Of a DNA stretch of 64,000 bases, positions 59,224-64,000 are shown piece by piece. This stretch comes from Magicicada septendecula. Lineage: Eukaryota > Arthropoda > Insecta > Hemiptera > Cicadidae. Both the position numbers and the translations under genes were made by a program. The DNA lies in the NCBI GenBank assembly GCA_034769895.1, contig CM068367.1, positions 692,716,268 to 692,780,267 on the forward strand. Direction: 5' to 3'. The notes beneath the pieces are model-generated. The model was given only the letters and a program-made list of their open reading frames with translations, searched no databases and was not told the DNA's origin. The first letter of the stretch is position 1. Each line of letters opens with the position of its first letter.

Positions 59224-59438
59224 TATTAAATACCGGACAGTTAGGCCATGGTCAATTGCTGTTATAATTTCTTCTAGGGAAACATGGAAGACAAGCAATG
59301 GTCAAAGATAGTGTTTGGCCTCCATCATCTGTGTCGAATGTTATTATTCTCATTTCTACTGATGATGGCCTCTGGAGGTGTGCCCAGAAAATCTTATAAC
59401 AGGAATTGATCATGGCCTAACAGCCCGGTATTTAATAC
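59224..59438. mobile_element. Foldback (MITE-like) element, about 215 bp
   Basis: The left arm TATTAAATACCGGACAGTTAGGCCATGGTCAATTGCTGTTATAA pairs imperfectly with the complement of TTATAACAGGAATTGATC...GGTATTTAATA on the right. Arms are 55-60 bp, and the inner part pairs again (GGCCTCCATCATCTG with GATGATGGCC). No coding capacity and no certain target duplication. Confidence 0.75.
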
Positions 59439-60881
59439 TAATGACATCAGCCATAACAGCCTACAATTTAAATTAAAATATTGATGATTTATGAAGTCAG
59501 AAAAGGTCAGAGTAGATTAGCAAACTCCCTGAGCTGCAGAACTCGCTGGTGATTTGAATGAAAGAAAGTAGAAAATTGTTAAGTCTGTCACTTTGTCATT
59601 ATTACAAGTACACGAAATAAAATAAAACACTAGAACAAAAATAAATCGAGGAATAATACTTTGACAAGTGAACACTACATTCATATTTGGGTTAAAATTG
59701 CCTTTAATTTAACATACGTTATTTATGCCGAACATAAGTTTTAGTCAAACTTGAGATTAACGATAAAAAGTTTATAATTAAAATTAATCATAAAAATTTG
59801 TTAACTTTTTAACTTAATTGTTAAAATGGTTCACTTTATCCATCAATCATTAAATTATTTGCTAACGATAAAAAAAAAAGGAGATAATTTTTGGCTGCCC
59901 TAGAGAGTGAGTAGCCAGAATTGTTTTTAAAGTCAATGCTGGAGAAAGTTTGTTCCAGGTACTCTTAATCCATCAACCAACAATGGATGGGTTTTCCTAT
60001 GTTACCATCTCAATGACTTTTTGACAAATCTGTCACTTTGGGAAAGCCTGGGTAGCAGGGGTGGTTTACTGTTTCTTGTTTACTTTTCCATGTGATTCTA
60101 CCACAGGCAAACCGACAACAACCCTATTTTTGTTAGAATTAAAAAAAAAGATCAATTTTATATTGATTTTAAGTTTTTTCAGCTTAGTGTAAAAAATTTT
60201 GCAAACAGAAATACCCTGTACTGAAGATAGAAGTCGTGGGTATTGCAAAACGTCTGATTTACATAAAGACATTAGACCAGGGCCTAACAATCCAAAATTG
60301 TTGATATCTAATAATAGGGTAATATTTTATTTTAATTTTATTTATTACTTTTATATTTTAATGACTACTACTAATATGGAATACCCTCCAAGAGTCAAGA
60401 GCGTCCTTCCACCCGTTTCTCGGCTAGCCAAGCAGGTGCAGCTTCTTAGTCAAGAATGCACTTAAGTACCCTCTAGACTTTTTGAGTGCTTGTTAATGAC
60501 ACAAATTATGAATCATTCTGGAACATCTACAGGGTGTATAAACAACCATGGCTGGCTTTGTCAGTTAGTTTTGTTGGGTAATTTATTCAGTACAGATCAA
60601 ATGGTTGTAGTTTTAAAGTAATTATTGTGTTATAATTGGTGCGGAACTCTTTATAGTTGACACTATTATTGCTTGTGGACAAGAGTACCTTGTTGATTAC
60701 AAATTATTATTTGTGAAAAATCAAAGCTGGTAATTAGTGACTTTATTGGTGTCTGTATTTTGTTTTCACTGTACCATATAACGATCAGTGAGTCCGTTGT
60801 AACAGTGGGTCAGAATCTTTAACAATGGAAACAGAGGACACTTAGTAGAAGAGTAGTGCGAGTGGTAATTGATAAAAAAAG
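59439..60881. other. AT-rich non-coding stretch
   Basis: No convincing gene. Two short open stretches near 60,199-60,465 have no recognised match. Confidence 0.5.
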
Positions 60882-62443
60882 TATGGATACCAGTCAGATG
60901 ATAGAAGCATTCCAAGCAATGCTACTGCAGATCGAGGAATGATGCCGACGGGAAGTAGAAGAAGCAGAAAAATGACAGGATGAAAAATATAAATATAAAA
61001 ATGAAAAGCAAGTATGTCAAGTTTAGAAGATTCTATTACAAATTCAGTAAAACAAATTATAATGGAAGTCGAACATTTAGTGAAAGAAATATTTGATAAA
61101 GCAAGAGCATTAATAAAAAGTGAAGAAGGTCCAAAAACTAAGAGTAATAAAAAAGTGCCATTATCTGTAGTAGGGCCAGTTTACGCAAAGGCCCCAATGT
61201 TTGATGGAAACTTATCTTCGCCAATTCAAAGCTGCCACTTGCTTAAATAAATGGACAGGAGAAGACAAAGGTCCACTCATTCTTGCTTTAAAAGGACTTG
61301 CTGCAGAGCTAATACAGAAAGTGACATCTGACGGCAGAACATCTATGCTGAATTAATAAAAGCTCTAGAATTAAGGTATGGTGACCAGCATCTGTGGGAT
61401 GTGTACTGTGTTCGACTTAAAGCAAGGTGACAGCAGTCTGGAGAAAGCCTCCAGACATTGGAGGACTTCCAGAAGTGGATTTCTCTCATTATGTTTATTG
61501 ACAGTATCAGAAATAGTGAATTGTAACAGATGTTAAGAATAGCACGGCATCAGAATAGCTCAGATGCTCTTGTTGACACTCTCTGTTTCGAAACTGCCAA
61601 GTCGGCAACCTACATTAATAAAATTATGTCATCATGTTATAGCCAAATGGATCCAATGTCACAGTATCATCATAACATAAACAGTTTAAGAAGTCGGTAG
61701 TGTCACAATGATCTTTCGAACCAAAGGATAAAGACAAAACACCCAAGTGTTACAATTATGAGAAAAGTGGCCATCTTCAAGCAGATTGTTGGCAGGCAAA
61801 AAAATCTGATAGAAGAACATGAACTGCACACAGTCTCCACACTTCATAAAACCACAGGTAACCTGATTGTCTAAGGATTAATTAAAGACAAACCTGAAGC
61901 ATTTACAGTTGACATGGGGAGTAAAGTGTTCATTGTGTGCCCTGACTTAGCCAACAACCACCAGCCTCAATTTAGCTCTTGTACAATACAGACTGTGACT
62001 GGAAGCCCCATCAAAGTGTTAGGAAAGGTCGACATACAAGACCCATACAACTGGGTCTTCTCAAGTTTAGCCACTAAATGCTCGTTGGAGATATTGTCGA
62101 TGAAGTGATTTTTGGCATGGACATTATGAATGCTTACAGATTCATTGTGGACTAGAGAGAGAATGTCCTGAAAGTTAGCCAATTGAAGGTAAAGCTTTGT
62201 ATGGCTAACATGACAGGGTCCGCCAACAATTCGATCAAGCAAGTGGCATTAGTCGAAGAAGAAGTCAACAGGTGTGGTCAAGGCGAATCCTTCCTATTGC
62301 AAGCAGAAATGGTAGAAGAACTAGCAGAGGAAGTACCAATTTGTATAACTACAAAGGAAGTGATTGGAAAACCTATTATGGCCGTTGAGGAAAAGCTCTT
62401 GCTTGTTCCTTGTTTCCTGAAGCACCCGGTGGGAAGTTGCTGA
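60882..62443 (+). mobile_element. Decayed Ty3-type LTR retrotransposon relic (gag and protease)
   Basis: Gag N-terminal remains (MDTSQMIEAFQAMLLQIEE, then 61,014-61,250 with LEDSITNSVKQIIMEVEHLV), a zinc-knuckle-like stretch near 61,750 (YEKSGHLQADCW) and an aspartic-protease-like region near 61,905-62,160 (FGMDIMNAYRFIVD) appear in the usual order. No RT follows and no LTRs were seen. About eight or more breaks. Old. Confidence 0.6.
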
Positions 62444-62603
62444 AGATGAAGTTATGCAAGAATCAAACAGGTGTCTTGTTGACTAGAACCAACAGACTTA
62501 AACCAGTTAATGGCTTGTAGGTCATCAGTACATGTCACAACCTGCATGATTCCAGCAAAACTAGTGGTTGAGAGGGAGATTATCTCCTCTTCCTCCTATG
62601 GCT

Positions 62604-62999
62604 CTACAGCCCAAGCCGGGCCCTGGCCTCCACCAAACTCTGCCTGGAATCTACTCTATCCATTGCAACCCTCCTCCAGTTTCTTATCCCCATGTCCCTC
62701 GCGTCCTCTGCAATGCCATCTTCCCACTTCTTCCTTGGTCTGCCTCTAGGTCTCGTTCCCTCCCATGTACCCAGCAAAGCCCTTTTGGGATTCCTACCAT
62801 CCTCCATTCTCATAACATAATGCAATCTTTACATTCTTATAAATTTTGAGACTGGTATCTCTTTATATATTTGATACAGTTCATTGTTGTATCTCAGTCT
62901 CCATGAGCCATTTTCTTTTTCTTGTATTGGGCCTATAATACGTCTGAGGATTTTCCTTTCAAAGGTGTCTACTATGTCAGCTGTTTTCTGTGTGATTGT
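62604..62999 (-). pseudogene. LINE ORF2 C-terminal fragment (GRPRKKWEDGI type)
   Basis: On minus: VDTFERKILRRIIGPIQEKE, WRLRYNNELYQIYKE, HYVMRMEDGRNPKRALLGTW, RGRPRKKWEDGIAEDARDMG and NWRRVAMDRVDSRQSLVEAR. This succession is the standard C-terminus of RTE-like LINE ORF2. A frame change near 62,830 separates the first half from the second. RT and endonuclease are absent. The frame ends at 62,604. Confidence 0.7.
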
Positions 63000-63395
63000 C
63001 CAGGGAGATTACCTCTTGCATAATTTCTCCTTTGAATTTTTTATTTCTACAGGACTTTTCCTTTGAAAGCACAGTATAATGAGTAGATTTTTTGTTTTCA
63101 CTTTTAAAATCAAGGTTATAAATCTCTCTAATGTCTTTGACAACTCTGTCCACTAGACAAAACCTCATCTATGGTGGTAAAAAGAAACTAAAGAACATAA
63201 CACTAAAATGTTAAAATAAAATAAAATTCTACTAAATCACTCAATAACAAAATGTACCAATGAATGTACGACACTGACGATGATGAAGTAAAGAAACTGT
63301 GTAGAATGACGAGGGCAGGGAAGAGCCGGCACATGCGGGATTCCCCAAGAGGTTACAGAGGTTCATTGTTGTTACTTTCGACTAGGCTCAACAGT
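63000..63395. other. Non-coding stretch
   Basis: No gene recognised. The part near 63,000-63,170 may belong to the adjoining LINE fragment, but no motif supports it. Confidence 0.4.

Positions 63396-64000
<605 letters not shown>

Noticed and set aside
60199-60465. 88-codon ORF on plus as a host exon
   Set aside because: No recognised domain and no clear splice sites around it.

Overview
The window is repeat-dense animal nuclear DNA. Insect or other arthropod is the most likely source: the LINEs are of Jockey/CR1 type, there is a ZMYM/TTF-type hAT transposase and an arthropod-style Polinton/adintovirus relic, and one spliced exon matches animal hydroxylysine kinase. There is no operon structure. 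Almost all of the 64 kb is mobile-element material, so species and order cannot be fixed from the sequence alone.

Region 1 (1-25,416) is a head-to-tail array of one non-autonomous LTR retrotransposon. Units of about 4.04 kb, each an LTR of about 1.7 kb plus an internal part of about 2.3 kb, share LTRs: seven LTRs (the first cut by the window edge) and six internal parts. Each LTR is followed after 2 nt by a primer-binding site, and each internal part carries a short Gag-like frame and ends in a polypurine tract. Diagnostic variants run A-B-A-B-C-C', so part of the array grew as an 8.1-kb dimer. The right edge is the clean end of LTR 7.

Region 2 (26,106-38,262) is a decayed Polinton/Maverick (adintovirus-type) relic, all genes on +. 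The order is integrase, small ORF, packaging ATPase, an arthropod-Polinton hypothetical protein, fibre-like protein, penton-like protein, small basic protein, major capsid, an unknown, and a protein resembling a Polinton-associated nuclease-like family. No protein-primed polymerase or protease was seen. It is bracketed by about 0.8-kb direct repeats, not inverted ones. A 5'-truncated Jockey/CR1-type LINE lies between the left repeat and the integrase.

Region 3 (38,263-46,242) holds a second, younger-looking member of the array's LTR family on the minus strand (38,475-45,467), with a Gag-like ORF, a small basic ORF and a long acidic ORF but no pol. Related promoter-like blocks lie in direct orientation on both sides of it; the right-hand block has a TATA box, an initiator and five CRE-like repeats. 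A 273-bp palindromic foldback element follows.

Region 4 (46,243-64,000) is AT-rich non-coding DNA with long (CA)n tracts, a very old Ty1/copia relic, LINE scraps, a hAT transposon (52,824-58,231) sitting exactly inside a (CA)n tract and itself hit by a Jockey-type LINE with a 14-bp target duplication, one hydroxylysine kinase exon on minus, two small inverted-repeat families and a decayed Ty3-type gag-protease relic. The kinase exon is the only credible host coding sequence; the surrounding elements probably lie in its introns or flanks.
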